NCBI GenBank assembly: GCA_949361645.1
Contig: OX442419.1
Location: 10,756,351 to 10,820,350 of the forward strand
DNA length: 64,000 nt
Direction of reading: 5' to 3'
From: Spongilla lacustris
Taxonomy: Eukaryota > Porifera > Demospongiae > Spongillida > Spongillidae
The position numbers and the translations under genes are program-made. The notes beneath the pieces are model-generated. The model was given only the letters and a program-made list of their open reading frames with translations. It did no database searches and had not been told where the DNA came from. The number at the start of each line of letters is the position of its first letter. Positions within the stretch are counted from its first letter, which is position 1. Positions 35,420-48,218 of this stretch are shown in pieces.

Positions 35420-37830
35420 CTAGTTTTCAGGATGATCCGCGTATGATATTGGATCAATAGTTGGCACAGGGACACACCTACCCTGTGGGTACATAGAACA
35501 GCTCAGATTTTGCCTAATGAAATGTGCTTTGCAAATCACAAGAATGACATCCATCTGTATAGGTCAACTTGTAAGTATTTAATAAGTTGTAGTCACACCT
35601 CCAGTTGATACAGTGTTCAACGTCTACACATGACGTTGGGTCCCTGCATGATTGGTATACAGACACACCTACCCTGTGGGTACATGAAACAGCTCAGAGC
35701 ATGCCTCAATGTGCTTTGCAACTCACAAGAATGACATCCATCTTCATATATGTCAGACTTTGCAAGTACTTATTACCTGTGGTCACATGGGTCCATAGTT
35801 CACCCCCTTGTTCAAAATCCGCGCATGATGTTAGGTCCCTGGTAGGCACATAGACACACCTACCCTGTGGGTACATGAAACAGCTCATAGCATGGCTCAA
35901 TGTGTTTTGCAACTCACAAGAATGCCATCCATCTTCATAGGTTAGAATTTGTAAGTGTAAGTACTTATTAATTGTGGTCACAGGGGTCCATAGGTGATCC
36001 AGTGTTCAAAATCTGTGCGTGAAGTTGGGTCCCTGGTTGGCACATAGACACACCTACCCTGTGGGTACATGAAACAGCTCAGAGCATGGCTCTATGTGTT
36101 TTGCAACTCACAAGAATGACATCCATCTTCATAGGTCGTAAATACTTATTAGTTGTGGTCACATGGGTCCATAGTTGATCCACTTGTTCAAAATCCGCGC
36201 GTGACATTGGATCCCTGGTTGGCACATAGACACACCTACCCTGTGGGTACATGAAACAGCTCAGAGCTTGCCTCAATCAGCTTTGCAACTCACAAGAATC
36301 ATATCCATCTTCATACGTCAGAATTTAGTAGTTGTGGTCACACGGGTCCATAGTTGATCCTCTTGTTCAAAATCCGCGCGTGACGTTGGGTCTCTGGTTG
36401 GCACATAGACACACCTACCCGGTGGGTACATGAAAACAGCTCAGAGCATGGCTCAATGTGTTTTGTAACTCACAAGAATGACATCCATCTTAATTTGCAA
36501 ATACTTATTAGTTGTGGTCACATGGGTCCATAGTTCATCCACTTGTTCAAAATCCGCGCGTGACGTTGGATCCCTGGTTGGCACATAGACACATCTACCC
36601 TGTGGGTACATGAAACAGCTCAGAGCTTGCCTCAGTGCACTTTGCAACTCACAAGAATGACATCCATCTTCATAGGTCAGAATACAGTAGTTGTGGTCAC
36701 AGGGGTCCATAGTTCATCCACTTGTTCAAAATCCGCGCGTGACGTTGGGTCCCTGGTTGGCACATAGACACACCTACCCTGTGGGTACATGAAACAGCTC
36801 AGAGCATGGCTCTATGTGTTTTGCAACTCACAAGAATGACATCCATCTTCATAGGTCAGAATTTGTAAGTACTTATTAGTTGTGGTCACATGGGTCCATA
36901 GTTGATCCTCTTGTTCAAAATCCGCGCGTGACGTTGGGTCCCTGGTTGGCACATAGACACACCTACCCTGTGGGTACATGAAACAGCTCAGAGCTTGCCT
37001 CAATGAGCTTTGCAACTCACAAGAATCATATCCATCTTCGTACATCAGAATTTAGTAGTTGTGGTCACATGGGTCTATAGTTGATCCTCTTGTTCAAAAT
37101 CCGCGCGTGACGTTGGGTCCCTGGTTGGCACATAGACACACCTACCCTATGGGTACATGAAACAGCTCAGAGCATGGCTCTATGTGTTTTGCAACTCACA
37201 AGAATGACATCCATCTTCATAGGTCAGAATTTGTAAGTACTTATTAGTTGTGGTCACATGGGTCCATAGTTGATCCTCTTGTTCAAAATCCGCGCGTGAC
37301 GTTGGGTCCCTGGTTGGCACATAGACACACCTACCCTGTGGGTACATGAGACTGGTCAGAGCTTGCCTCAATGTGTTTTGCAACTCACAAGAATGATATC
37401 CATCTACATAGTAGTTGTGGTTACACCTCCAAGTGTTGAGGTGACGTTGGGACATAGACACACCTACCCTGTGGGTACATGAAACTGGTCAGAGCTTGCC
37501 TCAATGTGTTTTGCAACTCACAAGAATGATATCCATCTACATAGTAGTTGTGGTTACACCTCCAAGTGTTGACGTGACGTTGGGTCCCTGATTGGCACAT
37601 AGACACACCTACCTTGTGGGTACATGAAACCGCTCAGAGCTTGCCTCAGTGTGTTTTTTAACTCACAAGAATGACATCCATCTCCATAGGTCAGCTTGTA
37701 GCACTTATTAGTTGTGGTCACGTTCCCAGCTGGTCCAGTGTCGAGGATCCGCGCGTGATGTTGAGTCCGTGGTCTGCACAGGTACACATCTACCCTGTGA
37801 CTACATGGTACAGCTCACGATCACGGCGAA
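35420..37830. repeat. tandem satellite, about 181-bp unit, about 14 copies
   Basis: The landmark GTGGGTACATG recurs near 35484, 35665, 35869, 36060, 36241, 36421, 36602, 36781, 36969, 37150, 37337, 37470, 37616 and, degenerate, 37797. Spacing is mostly 179-191, with two short units of about 133 and 146. The minus strand reads a repeating peptide with SCELQ, SCFMYPQGRCVYVP and SRADFEQ, broken by a stop in most units. It was not called as a gene because no start, no end and no consistent splice pattern were found. Confidence 0.9.
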
Positions 37831-38194
37831 GCAATTCCATACAACACATCGCTTACTGTAGTGTTTGTTTACGTTCACGATCTTTTTAGCGCGCGCTTCT
37901 GCGCCCGCCGCGTGAAGAATGTTAAACTTATTCATTGTAAAATGTGCGGCTGAGGAATGTGGGGCTAACTTCCAAACGGTGTTATCAGGTTACTCGGGTT
38001 ATTCGGATATTCGCAAAAAACCTATCCGTTCGAATAGTAATTTAGCGTTACTCGGAAAAATCGATTATTGGATTATTCTATTCGAAATAACCGGTTTGTG
38101 ATCTCCATTCGGAGGTAGTCCGTACTTAGGTATTCGTCGTCGCGTCGGCATCGACAATGGACCTTTTCATTTAAGGGCGCAAGGAATGCAATTA

Positions 38195-38680
38195 GTGTTG
38201 ATTACACGTGACGTCAACGTCCGGAGTACATTCTTCGCACGTTTGGCGTGTATTCTAATCTCGCGTGTATTCTCGCGTGTGTTGGCTTAGTTGGCTTCAA
38301 ATTTGAGGTAAGAATGATGAATGCAGTATGGAGGACCCCTCCAGGTACATGCTGTGATCATGCTTCGCATTCTCGTTCAAAGTGTCTGAAGGATGGCGTC
38401 TAGTGAATGCATTAGTGAAAACCCCAGTACTTCAACACAAGACGATATACCCGGCGCATCACTAAATGAGCCATTCCATGGCATTCTAAAAGTGCGCACT
38501 TTCACACCTACGCAGGCAAATGGATAGGATGGTAGATTCCAGGAAGCAATAGCTAGTTAGTGCTCTTCTTCTCACATAAAAAAGTATTCGTGACAAGCTA
38601 CCACTGTAACAAGGAACTGAAAAACGCATTCTGCGGATGTACTCCGGATGCAACGTCACTTCTAATTATGACGTCAGAAA
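38195..38680. mobile_element. possible non-autonomous DNA element with CCGGAGTAC ends
   Basis: The left arm near 38197-38235 (GTGACGTCAACGTCCGGAGT) is the approximate inverse of 38635-38675 (ACTCCGGATGCAACGTCACT). The same words occur in the palindrome at 16754-16880. No clear target duplication was seen. Confidence 0.45.
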
Positions 38681-39473
38681 CATCCATTCGTCACGGTTGT
38701 ATGCGGCTGGAAACTAAGTCAATAATTAGATCATTTACGGTATTACCATATATTTCTTAACTGATGGCTCATTATAGACATCTGATGTTTAAAAGCAAAC
38801 CATAACTCACCAGAACTAGCAAATCAAAAAGTGAAAACGAACTCAAACACTGCATTCCTTTTCCTGTCATGTCCAGTCAATGCGCACAATTGAAATTCCA
38901 CATAGATAGCATGCGCATACCGTTTAGCAAGGTCACGCGATACGTATTTAGAAGGAGGGCGTTACTAAATGCGACGACGTAGCCTTTGGTGACTGAACTG
39001 GAAGGTATGAGTACTACAGCGATGCTCAGGAGGCATGTGGCTACCAGAATTTACTAACCTGAAGTGGCAACGCATTTTCTGTCACCACGAACAAGCTGAG
39101 CGTATTGCATGAATAATCGACGTACGTTGTGGTTTTGCCCTATACATTATAGGTATGGATTACAATTTCCATACATTGCAGAGTGTGTGGGCAGAGGCTA
39201 ACGAAGTACAGGGCAAAGAAAAGAACCAGCTCTGAGTGCATAGCATTCTCAGCTGAGCTGAAAATAGCTTTTGACATTTGACACATCTGGGGATGATGTA
39301 ACCCTGAGATGTTCTGCATGCAATGTAAGCTGGGTATGTAGAGAACCATCTGTGCCATCACAAAGTGAGTGCATCACAAATGTGTAGTGATGCTATTTGA
39401 GTGGCAAAACAAGTAGACATATGACATCATGAGAGGTAAACAGGTCATCTTGAGAAGATTGCCTCTCCTCTAG
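38681..39473. other. no gene seen
   Basis: No supported exon. The 3' part leads into a good splice acceptor (CTCTCCTCTAG, 39463-39473) of the RING-finger locus and may be its intron. Confidence 0.4.
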
Positions 39474-41129
39474 TTCTCCATAGTGAGCCTAGCCCACCTT
39501 TGGCAAGAGCTAACAACCTATCAATGCTAAAGGAGCTGAAGTGTGCACTGTGCTCCAACACCCTCTCACAGCCACTGGAGCTGCTGTGTGGTGCACTGGT
39601 ATGCTCCAAATGCCTCCGGGAGTGGATAGCAGCATATGATGCTGTGAACCATCCATGCTGCTCAGAGGAAGGATAGTCCTCTGCTGCTCAGAGATGGTCC
39701 CATGTTGCTCAGTAATGGTCCCATGCTGCCCAGAGGATGGTCCCATGCTGCCCAGAGGATGATCCCCTGCTGCTCAGAGGATGGTTCCCTGCTGATCAGA
39801 GGATGATCCACTGCTACTCAGAGGATGATCTCCTGCTGCTCAGAGGATGATCCCCTGCTGCTCAGAGGACAGTCCCATGCTGCTCAGAGGACGGTCCCCT
39901 GCTGATCAGAGGATGGTCTCATGCTGCTCAGAGGATGGCCCCCTGCTGCTCAGAGGACGGTCCCCTGCTGCTCAGAGGATGGTCCCATGCTGCCCAGAGG
40001 ATGATCCCCTGTTGCTCAGAGGATGATCCCCTGCTGCTCAGAGGACAGTCCCATGCTGCTCAGAGGACGGTCCCCTGCTGATCAGAGGATGGTCCCCTGC
40101 TGATCAGAGGATGGTCCCCTGCTGCTCAGAGGATGATCCCCTGCTGCTCCGAGGATGATCTCCTGCTGCTCAGAGGATGATCCCCTGCCGCTCAGAGGAC
40201 AGTCCCATGCTGCTCAGAGGACGGTCCCCTGCTGATCAGAGGATGGTCCCCTGCTGCTCAGAGGATGATCCCCTGCTGCTCCGAGGATGATCCCCTGCTA
40301 CTCAGAGGATGGTCCCCTGCTGCTCAGAGGATGATCCCCTGCTGCCCAGAGGAAAATCCCCTGCTGCTCAGAGGACGGTCACCAGGATGATCCCCTAGTC
40401 AGACTATCATCAAGTGTGATAATGCTGCTGCTGTCAGATGTTCTGGAGCACTGTATACAGACTGCAGCAGGGATATTAAGGATGGTGACTATGAAGAGCA
40501 TGAGTGTGCACCAACACTTACACCTGAGGAGGAGAAGCAAGCAGCGGGTTTGCTGAAGAGGGTAATCTCTACCAGCTAGTCCTGACAAAGCCATCATACA
40601 ACTTGCTACAGGGGAAGCAGTTAAGTGAATGTCAATGACTTGTACAGAGGTTACATAATATATACACTCACTTCTGCCAATGACATTCGTGCATGTCACC
40701 AGAGCTAAACTACAGCTGCCTACTCATCATGGACTGAAGTTCAGGTACATGTATTGCCGGCGATTAAGGCTGGGCTTGCCATACCTTGGAATACACTGAG
40801 GCTTCTAAGGTGGTGTGTCACAACATACAGCAAAGGCTCAATTCTAACTCACTGATGTTTCAGGTGGCTCAAATCATCAGGAATCTGTCTAGCTGGTGAG
40901 GAAAGGATGCACCACATATCCAGCCAAATTGTTGGCGATAACCCCAAAGGAGAAACAGCCTCCTTTTCAGGGGCCAAGTCAATTCATGCAAAATTCTTGG
41001 CTTGACATTTGCTCCAATCCACAACCACATGCAGAACCTGATGCGCATTGTACAAGAACACTTACTAAGTATTGAGCCACAATTGGTAGCTGCCATACCC
41101 CCTCCAGCCAAGAGAGTAAAGAATAAATA
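39474..41129 (+). pseudogene. RING-finger family gene, probably degenerate
   Basis: Three coding blocks on the plus strand. First, from an acceptor at 39473: NNLSMLKELKCALCSNTL, SQPLELLCGALVCSKCLREW and then NHPCCS, a C3HC4-like RING in which the usual CGH histidine is Ala (CGALVC). Second, about 40393-40566, from acceptor CCCCTAG: IIKCDNAAAVRC, CSRDIKDGDYEEHECAP and EEEKQAAGLLKR, a further Cys/His motif. Third, about 40863-41129, from acceptor TTTCAG: WLKSSGICLAGEERMHHI, IVGDNPKGETASFSG and, after a one-base frame change near 41000, APIHNHMQNLMRIVQEHL, ending TAA. The stretch 40600-40720 shows MTFVHVTRAKLQL amid stops. The order resembles an animal family with a RAG1-like RING and zinc region, which I recall only from pattern. 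Frame breaks favour a pseudogene, but unrecognised introns could explain some. Confidence 0.5.
39650..40380. repeat. 21-bp minisatellite within the RING locus, about 34 copies
   Basis: Unit GATCCCCTGCTGCTCAGAGGA with G/A, T/C variants. It starts exactly at the end of the RING block, whose last codons (TGCTGCTCAGAGGA) resemble the unit, so the array may have grown out of coding or splice-donor sequence. Confidence 0.92.
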
Positions 41130-44100
41130 ATAATTCAGTTCAAGCTCAATCTATTTACATACGAGCATGGAGTCAAATTTAGACCAAAAGAAATGTAAGG
41201 CTATATTTTAAACGCTCTGTTAAAACCCACTTCATTGCGCAAATAGGTATTAATTCCCCCACCCCCAAACCCAAAAAGACACCAAAATGGTGGATTTTCA
41301 AAGGCTAGAAATCTACTTCAGAAAATGCGTTGCCACTAACCTTTACCAAAAAACGACAGTACAAACAACTAACTTTACCGTGATAGCTTTGGCATGTTCC
41401 AATTCAGTCACCGAGCGTCGTTGTAGTTTTTTGAACACATGTAGTCGGTGATCGCCGTGCGTAAGTCGATAGGTTTGAAGTACCAGAGCCGACAGTTGGC
41501 AACACCAGGCCACGTGATTTTTGCTTACAATATAGTTCAAAGGTGTTTATCACTGCTAGTATGGCTTTTAGGTGTTGATTACGTTTTATGTACCCCGTGC
41601 ACAGCTGGTTCTAAAAGGCATCGGTTGTCAGGTTCGTTGCTATGGGTGTACGTAACCATTTCAATTTTTCGGGGCGTAGGGCTTAGTTTGCGTTCAATGA
41701 GAGCAGACCACCGTGTCGTCCATTATTCGAATACCGGATACCTTTTTATAATGATATCGATATTACCATAGTTCTAATTTGAAACGTAACATAACGTCAC
41801 TGTTTATGTTACTATTTATATATACGTTCATTCACGGCTGTTTCATTCCATTGAAAAGTTGGACATTAGGTCTCGTCCCCATTCCCTGCTTGGAGACAGG
41901 CAACTGAACCCTAGTTACCGCATGGCACTGGAATGTGGCTTATCCTTCTTTATCCGTACAACGTAAGCTCACTTTGAATCGATATATCAGTCAGGCGTCC
42001 TTCGAGGACTAAAACAGTATAAGTTTCATCTTTGTTGTATTTACATACGCGCGAAGAGAGGGCCGAGACTACATGCGCTTTATTTTGAGTTGTTCGTGTC
42101 AATAGGCTTTTTTGAGAAATCCGCCCGGCCAAATGAAAAAACTCGTTTAGAAACGTGTACTCAAGAGACGGCTGTATTTGGTTCTGTTTAGGGTGTAACG
42201 GGGCTAATTTTCTGCGCGTCGTGCCAACGCTTTGAAAAGGGCAGATTTATTTACGTAGCGAAGTGGTCCTCTCATATCGTGTATGTGCGAAACACACATA
42301 GGCCCTACTAGTATGCTTGGAAAACAAAAATCACACACTATTCTTTGCATTTTCTATTTCGACTTAGCTTTTCTGGCCTCAAAGACTCCAGTTTGGAAAC
42401 ACACTCACAATCAGGCGTACTAGCCCGACCTTCGCGTATATTCGGGCTACGCCTAATAAATAATTGTCCTTGGGCGTTTGGCCATACTCATATGTCCTGT
42501 ACGACTGATTGAAATGGTTGTGTGCTTCGTTACCCCATCAGCCCAAAGCCTGCATGCATTCATGATTGCACATGTCCACCCATGGTGTTCGAGTAGGTGC
42601 ATGTTTACTGTCCTTTTCATGCTAGGAGCCTGTTCTATGGCTTTACCATACACCTGTATACAATTTCTCTACGGCTGCTTCTTGTACTTGCACGCTCTGG
42701 AGGGATATCAAACAGTATCATTGCGTATGTCTGCATGTCAAATAAGAGCTCCATTGAAAAGGCAGCACGGGTATATTTTGTTTGAAGAACTCGTTTTCCA
42801 CCCTTATATAGTTCAGTTATGATATCTGACAGAACTTCTGGACATGACGTCCATTGCCATCATAGATTAATAACCTTAGGTTATTAATCTATGTTTCCAT
42901 TGTTGTATGTCAAATTTATACAGATGGGTGTGGCGACGTGCATTATTCATTAGTTGCATGGTCCCGAGTAACCGTGTCGTTCTCTCACCAGAAAATAAGC
43001 CCCATCATGTACTAAACGCAAAGGTGAAGTACAATGATTGCTCTTTGAGTAGGAGAAGTTTTTAAAACCATCTGCCGGGCGGGTTTCGAGAAAAATCGGT
43101 TGCCGCCTGAGCACTTAATGAAGACATTAAAAGGCGTGCCTTCAATAGTACCATGCGCGGCAATTATGGGCCAAAGAAGAGCGTACTTTAACTGTGCGTA
43201 TCATTCTTTTTAAGTACGAAATTGGTTGTGGAATAGCTCAAAAGCATAATCGTTGTGTATATTGAATTGGTAGTGGCAAGCAGCGCCTCTGAACGTAAAC
43301 CACAAAATAATTAGCTTCTCTAGGATCCCAAATACCAAAATACCGTAATGTTTGAATGTGTTCTAATTACAAACCTAATGTCCAGCTCGAAACAGCCGTG
43401 CATTATAATATTGTGGTATACATTATAATATACACAAATCCTATTCTAAGAAATCATCGCCTGGACCATCCTTAGAGCTCTACATACGTGGGGACGAGAG
43501 CCACAATTAACCGATTTTACCAATTGATATAACATGTACGGGCGCGGGCAGCTCACTTAGTACATTTCTCAACGAGCTTGTTTGAGTTGTTTCCTGCATC
43601 AATCTCTCTGAGCTGATATCACCGTGATCACATTTATAGTACTTAGTTACTACGGTAGTATTTTCAAAACTTGCGATCGTGAAATGGAGGTTGCATGGCC
43701 GGTGGTGCGTAAAAAACTTCACCTGTGGTTCTATTCTTTTGGCATCAAGAGTCTTAGTACGATGTGTAGGTAGACTTGAACTGTCTTCAGCGTGCAAGGT
43801 CGGGACACGTCCCACTAGGTATGTGGTTATGTGCTGAATGTAGGCCAAGCAATTTAGGCCTAAGTAGGTTGCTGTGATTGTCTGCTGGTGGTATCTGGTG
43901 TGATCTTGGTAGCTGTGGCTGTGTGGGAGGCCGGGTGTCTGGTGTGATGTGTAGTGGTGTCAGGTGTGATTTGGTAGCTGTGGTTGTGTATCTTGTGTGA
44001 TTGTGGTTGTGTAGTGGTGTCTGGTGTGATGTATGTGTACATGTAGGTAGCTGTAGTTGAGTGCTGAGTGACAATCATAACTCAGTGAGCAGAAAAGCTG

Positions 44101-44609
44101 AGTAACCTAGGTATTCGGCTGGCAAAATGTCAAAACCTATTCGGAAAAATCGATTATGTTTTTTCAAGTGTTCATGATTTTCAGATCCAGAAAAATCGAT
44201 TAGTATTTTTAAAGTATTCGGAAAAATCGATTTTCATTATTCAGGGGAGGTTACACTCGCTATCCTGTAGTACACCATCAAAACGCTTAATTAATCACGC
44301 ATGCATTAATTATTCATTACTTGGTGCCAAGGGTGGGTCGTGGGTCTTTAGACCCCAAAGACCCCCCTCCCCCGAATCCGCCCCTGATATTGGAATTACT
44401 TCCCACAAAACAAATGTGGCAAAGCTGGAGTGAGTGACTATATTCCACTTTGCTGACCAGTAAAGGCAATGAGCTTGAAAGGCTACATCACCATCTGGGC
44501 CTATCTGACATTATCGTGTCCACAGCCACTCCCCCTTTGAGGACCAAGACTATGTCACATGACTATGTCATATGTTCACTAAATAAAATTTACTTCACAT
44601 AAATATCAG
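41130..44609. other. no gene seen; hairpin and dispersed repeats
   Basis: No supported coding exon in 3.5 kb. A perfect hairpin CATAGATTAATAACC / GGTTATTAATCTATG lies at about 42862-42895. A loose GTGTGATNTGGTAGCTGTGG repeat covers about 43870-44040. TATTCGGAAAAATCGATTA words lie at 44100-44240 and again at 37990-38095. A CCGCCCCTG end near 44390 with CAGGGGAGG near 44244 may mark a tiny hAT-like remnant. Confidence 0.45.
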
Positions 44610-46915
44610 TTATGTAGTGCAAAAATGTGGTAAAGTCTTCTTTTATTTTGTAGTGATATTTACTACATGGTACAGAAAGACTTACCACATTTTCTATCAT
44701 ATTTGTGGTAAGTCATTCCAATACATGACAGGCCTTAAGCGAGGTAGATGCTTTTGTGCATCTTTGCCGAACCATTTCCTTGTTGGTCAGCATATATTTA
44801 CTACGTGTGTACTAAATTGATTTAACCACATTTGATTCCAAATACACATCAGTACATCCTATTTGCAACTTATCAATGGGGGAGGGGCCTTGGGCAAGAC
44901 GAGTACATCTTTAATGGTTAGCTTTAGGCCCAATCCCAAAAGGACGTGTACTATGCGCCTGTACTGTTAAATGTAACCGGATCTCTTGAATGAGCGAAAT
45001 GCAATTTAAAAAGTTTATTGCTGTTGTACACCCAGTCAGTCCCGGTGTACCCTCCCAGGATGACATTGGGGACTATATACATTTAGGTGACAACTGGGAA
45101 ACTACTAGTATGTTGAGTATGCATGTTCAGCATGGAGAGACATAGCAAATCCAAACAACTTTAAAGCCACCTCATTATGATCTTCACTAGACCATTGTCC
45201 TCAAGAAGGGACCTGGGGCTGGGGGGGGGGAGGGGGGGGGGGGGGCAGCATATTGCAATGTCAGACCATCACCTAGTTGTATGCTGTAGCAAGGTAATTA
45301 TATTTTTAGCCATTTACATATGGCCACCCCAGTGTGATGGGCCATTCAGGCAAAGAAGGATGGTTTTGAGATACTTGAGGCTCGTACCTATGTCACACTG
45401 GGGTGGCCATATGTAAATGGCTAAAAACATAATTACCTTAATTGCTACAGCCGGCATACAACTAGGTGTTGCTATACACAAGTTTTATTAATATGCTGCC
45501 CCCCCCCCCCCCCCCCTCCCAGCCCCAAGGACAATGGTCTAGTGAAGATCATAATGAGGTGGCTTTAAAGTTGTTTGGATTTGCTATGTCCCTCGATGCT
45601 GAACATGCATACTCAACATATACTAGTAGTTTCATAGTTGTCACCTAAATTGATTTAACCACATTTGATTCCAAATACACATCAGTACATCCTATTTGCA
45701 ACTTATCAATGGGGGAGGGGCCTTGGGCAAGACGAGTACATCTTTAATGGTTAGCTTTAGGCCCAATCCCAAAAGGACGTGTACTATGCGCCTGTACTGT
45801 TAAATGTAACCGGATCTCTTGAATGAGCGAAATGCAATTTAAAAAGTTTATTGCTGTTGTACACCCAGTCAGTCCCGGTGTACCCTCCCAGGATGACATT
45901 GGGGACTATATACATTTAGGTGACAACTGGGAAACTACTAGTATGTTGAGTATGCATGTTCAGCATGGAGAGACATAGCAAATCCAAACAACTTTAAAGC
46001 CACCTCATTATGATCTTCACTAGACCATTGTCCTCAAGAAGGGGCCTGGGGCTGGGGGGGGGAGGGGGGGGGGGGGGGGGGGGGGGGGCAGCATATTGCA
46101 ATGTCAGACCATCACCTAGTTGTATGCTGTAGCAAGGTAATTATATTTTTAGCCATTTACATATGGCCACCCCAGTGTGATGGGCCATTCAGGCAAAGAA
46201 GGATGGTTTTGAGATACTTGAGGCTCGTACCTATGTCACACTGGGGTGGCCATATGTAAATGGCTAAAAACATAATTACCTTAATTGCTACAGCCGGCAT
46301 ACAACTAGGTGTTGCTATACACAAGTTTTATTAATATGCTGCCCCCCCCCCCCCCCCCCCCCCCCCTCCCAGCCCCAAGGACAATGGTCTAGTGAAGATC
46401 ATAATGAGGTGGCTTTAAAGTTGTTTGGATTTGCTATGTCCCTCGATGCTGAACATGCATACTCAACATATACTAGTAGTTTCATAGTTGTCACCTAAAT
46501 GTATATAGTCCCCAATGTCATCCTGGGAGGGTACACCGGGACTGACCAGGTGTACAACAGCAATGAACTTTTTAAATTGCAATTCGCTCATTCAAGAGAT
46601 CCGGTTACATATAACAGTACAGGCACATAGTACACGTCCTTTTGGGATTGGGCCTAATGCTAACCATTAAAGATGTACTCGTCTTGCCCATGGCCCCTCC
46701 CCATTGATAAATCATTGCAAATACAATGTATTGATGTGTATTTGAAATCAAATGTGGTTGAGTCAATTTAGTACAAACGTAGTAAATATATATGCTGACC
46801 AACAAGGAAATGGTTCGGCAAAGATGCACAAAAGCATCTACCTCGCTATAGGCCTGTCATGTATTGGAATTACTTACCATAAATATGATAGCAAATGTGG
46901 TAAAGTACTTTTGTA
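44610..46915. repeat. large palindrome with an internal tandem duplication of about 835 bp
   Basis: The outer arms 44630-44830 and about 46739-46910 are inverse copies. The inner arms pair through CATTTACATATGGCCACCCC and its inverse. The block 44812-45645 is repeated directly as 45646-46499, nearly identical except for lengths of G and C homopolymers (45220-45245, 46057-46089, 45488-45517, 46342-46367). The same arm sequences recur at 57720-58600 and 61050-61830, where they lead into the secreted-protein units. Confidence 0.8.
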
Positions 46916-47387
46916 TATAGAAAGACTTTAAAAATGTAGGAGAGAATGCAGTTTTTGCACGACTTTTCATTGGAGAATCACTTGCCAATGGACTCAGTTG
47001 AACTTTATATAATCAACTGTTGTGTAAGAGGTCTGCACTGATTTATGCATGAATGAATTGCTTCATGCCATTGGCACACATGCACACATTACCTGTGCAT
47101 TGTGAGATGGTTAATTGAAGCCAGCTGCATCGCACTGAGGTGCAGGCACAGTTATCTGTGCTCATTGCAACTGTATAGCATGAGATGCATGGTGAAGCAT
47201 GTTTCCATATAGCAACTTTGCTCTATATGCCGTAATATGGCAAAGCTAACCTTATGTGCCATCGTATAACTACCCAGGGTCTCCAGGGAGGAGAGGTCAT
47301 CAATGAACTGATATGCCCAAACAATGTACCACAGCTAAAAGAAGGCATGTTTGTGGTGTTAAATGTAGCGATCCAACTTCGCTTACA

Positions 47388-47725
47388 TTAGGCCATTCCA
47401 AATGTGATTGTTGTTTCCAGTCCGGAACTTTTACCAAAACCCATGCGGGCGGGCGGCTATTGTGCATCTATTATTATAAACGAATACGAATCATGAGCAA
47501 AAGGTGAAAATGATGGCGCTGTGTATCCAGGCCTGTAGCTGTTGATGTCTGAGAAGCAGCACGCAAGCTTTAATGTGACATGCGCGGTTTACCAATATCT
47601 TAAACAAATACAATTGAAAACGTATTGCGAGATGGACATAATGGTGACATTACACGGGTGGACTATAGAATGATGCGGGCGGAGGACGGGAAACAACAAT
47701 CACATTTGGAATGGCCTTATAGCCT
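47388..47725. mobile_element. palindromic element nested in the unit (copies in A, B and C)
   Basis: AGGCCATTCCAAATGTGATT at the left and its inverse at the right, with further pairing through TGTTGTTTCC. Copies B (about 59055-59430) and C (about 62195-62585) carry it at the same place, so it inserted before amplification. The small open frame beginning MDVMVTLRGW in B and C is part of it and is not called a gene. Confidence 0.6.
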
Positions 47726-48133
47726 AACGCGGCGACGCCTTTCCCGTATGTCACGTCACAAATTGTTATTTCATACTGAGATATAGTGACTTTATTACAT
47801 ATACGACGGTCTGGGACGAGGAAGAGTTTACGCTGAGAACGAGAAAGGTTTACAAGCAAAAAATTACAACAGTATGCGATTACCTAGTTTCTTGCGCATG
47901 CGTAAAAAGACCTTGTCCGTCGCTACTAACCCCGTAAAATCGGGCGTGGGAACGAGGATAACGCGTACCGCGCTTGCACTTATTGCGCTGCTAAAATTCA
48001 ACTATGATCAATATCTTTTTTAATGATTTGCAATTGTAATGCATGTACACGTCCATTAAATGTCAGCAACTAGCGAAAAGCATTTCTATTGCATGTAGTC
48101 ATTAAATCAGTTTAAAACGTGCACGTCGATCGA

Positions 48134-48218
48134 TTAGCACTGGTCATCGTCGCAGATGGTCACTTTGGCTTCGAATATCGGTACGAGCGGCTTTGAGCCA
48201 GGCAGCTTGTAGAGGCCA
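48134..48218 (-). pseudogene. secreted-protein gene, copy A, last 27 codons before the gap
   Basis: Minus strand reads YKLPGSKPLVPIFEAKV then TICDDDQC and stop (TAA at 48134-48136). It matches the end of copy C, with Leu for Ile just before YKLPG. The rest lies in or beyond the N run. Whether this copy is intact cannot be told. Confidence 0.6.

Larger units (their letters stand above)
33325..37985. repeat. inverted pair flanking the 181-bp satellite region
   Basis: About 33350-33381 contains GAAGTTAGCCCCACATTCCT followed by CAGCCGCACATT. The exact inverse lies at about 37940-37971. Weaker similarity (GTAAC...) extends outward for about 30 bases on each side. They may be the ends of one 4.6-kb element that includes the satellite, or an independent dispersed repeat. 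Confidence 0.5.
46500..48218. repeat. copy A of the secreted-protein repeat unit, cut by the assembly gap
   Basis: Collinear with 58260-59920 (copy B) and 61470-63100 (copy C), through GGAAATGGTTCGGCAAAGAT, CCAATGGACTCAGT and GACCTTGTCCGTCGCTACTA. It ends at the N run inside the gene. Confidence 0.85.

Noticed and set aside
35420..37830. CRISPR-like or multi-exon protein array
   Set aside because: Units of 181 bp without unique spacers in animal DNA are a satellite; splice signals are not consistently placed and stops interrupt most units.
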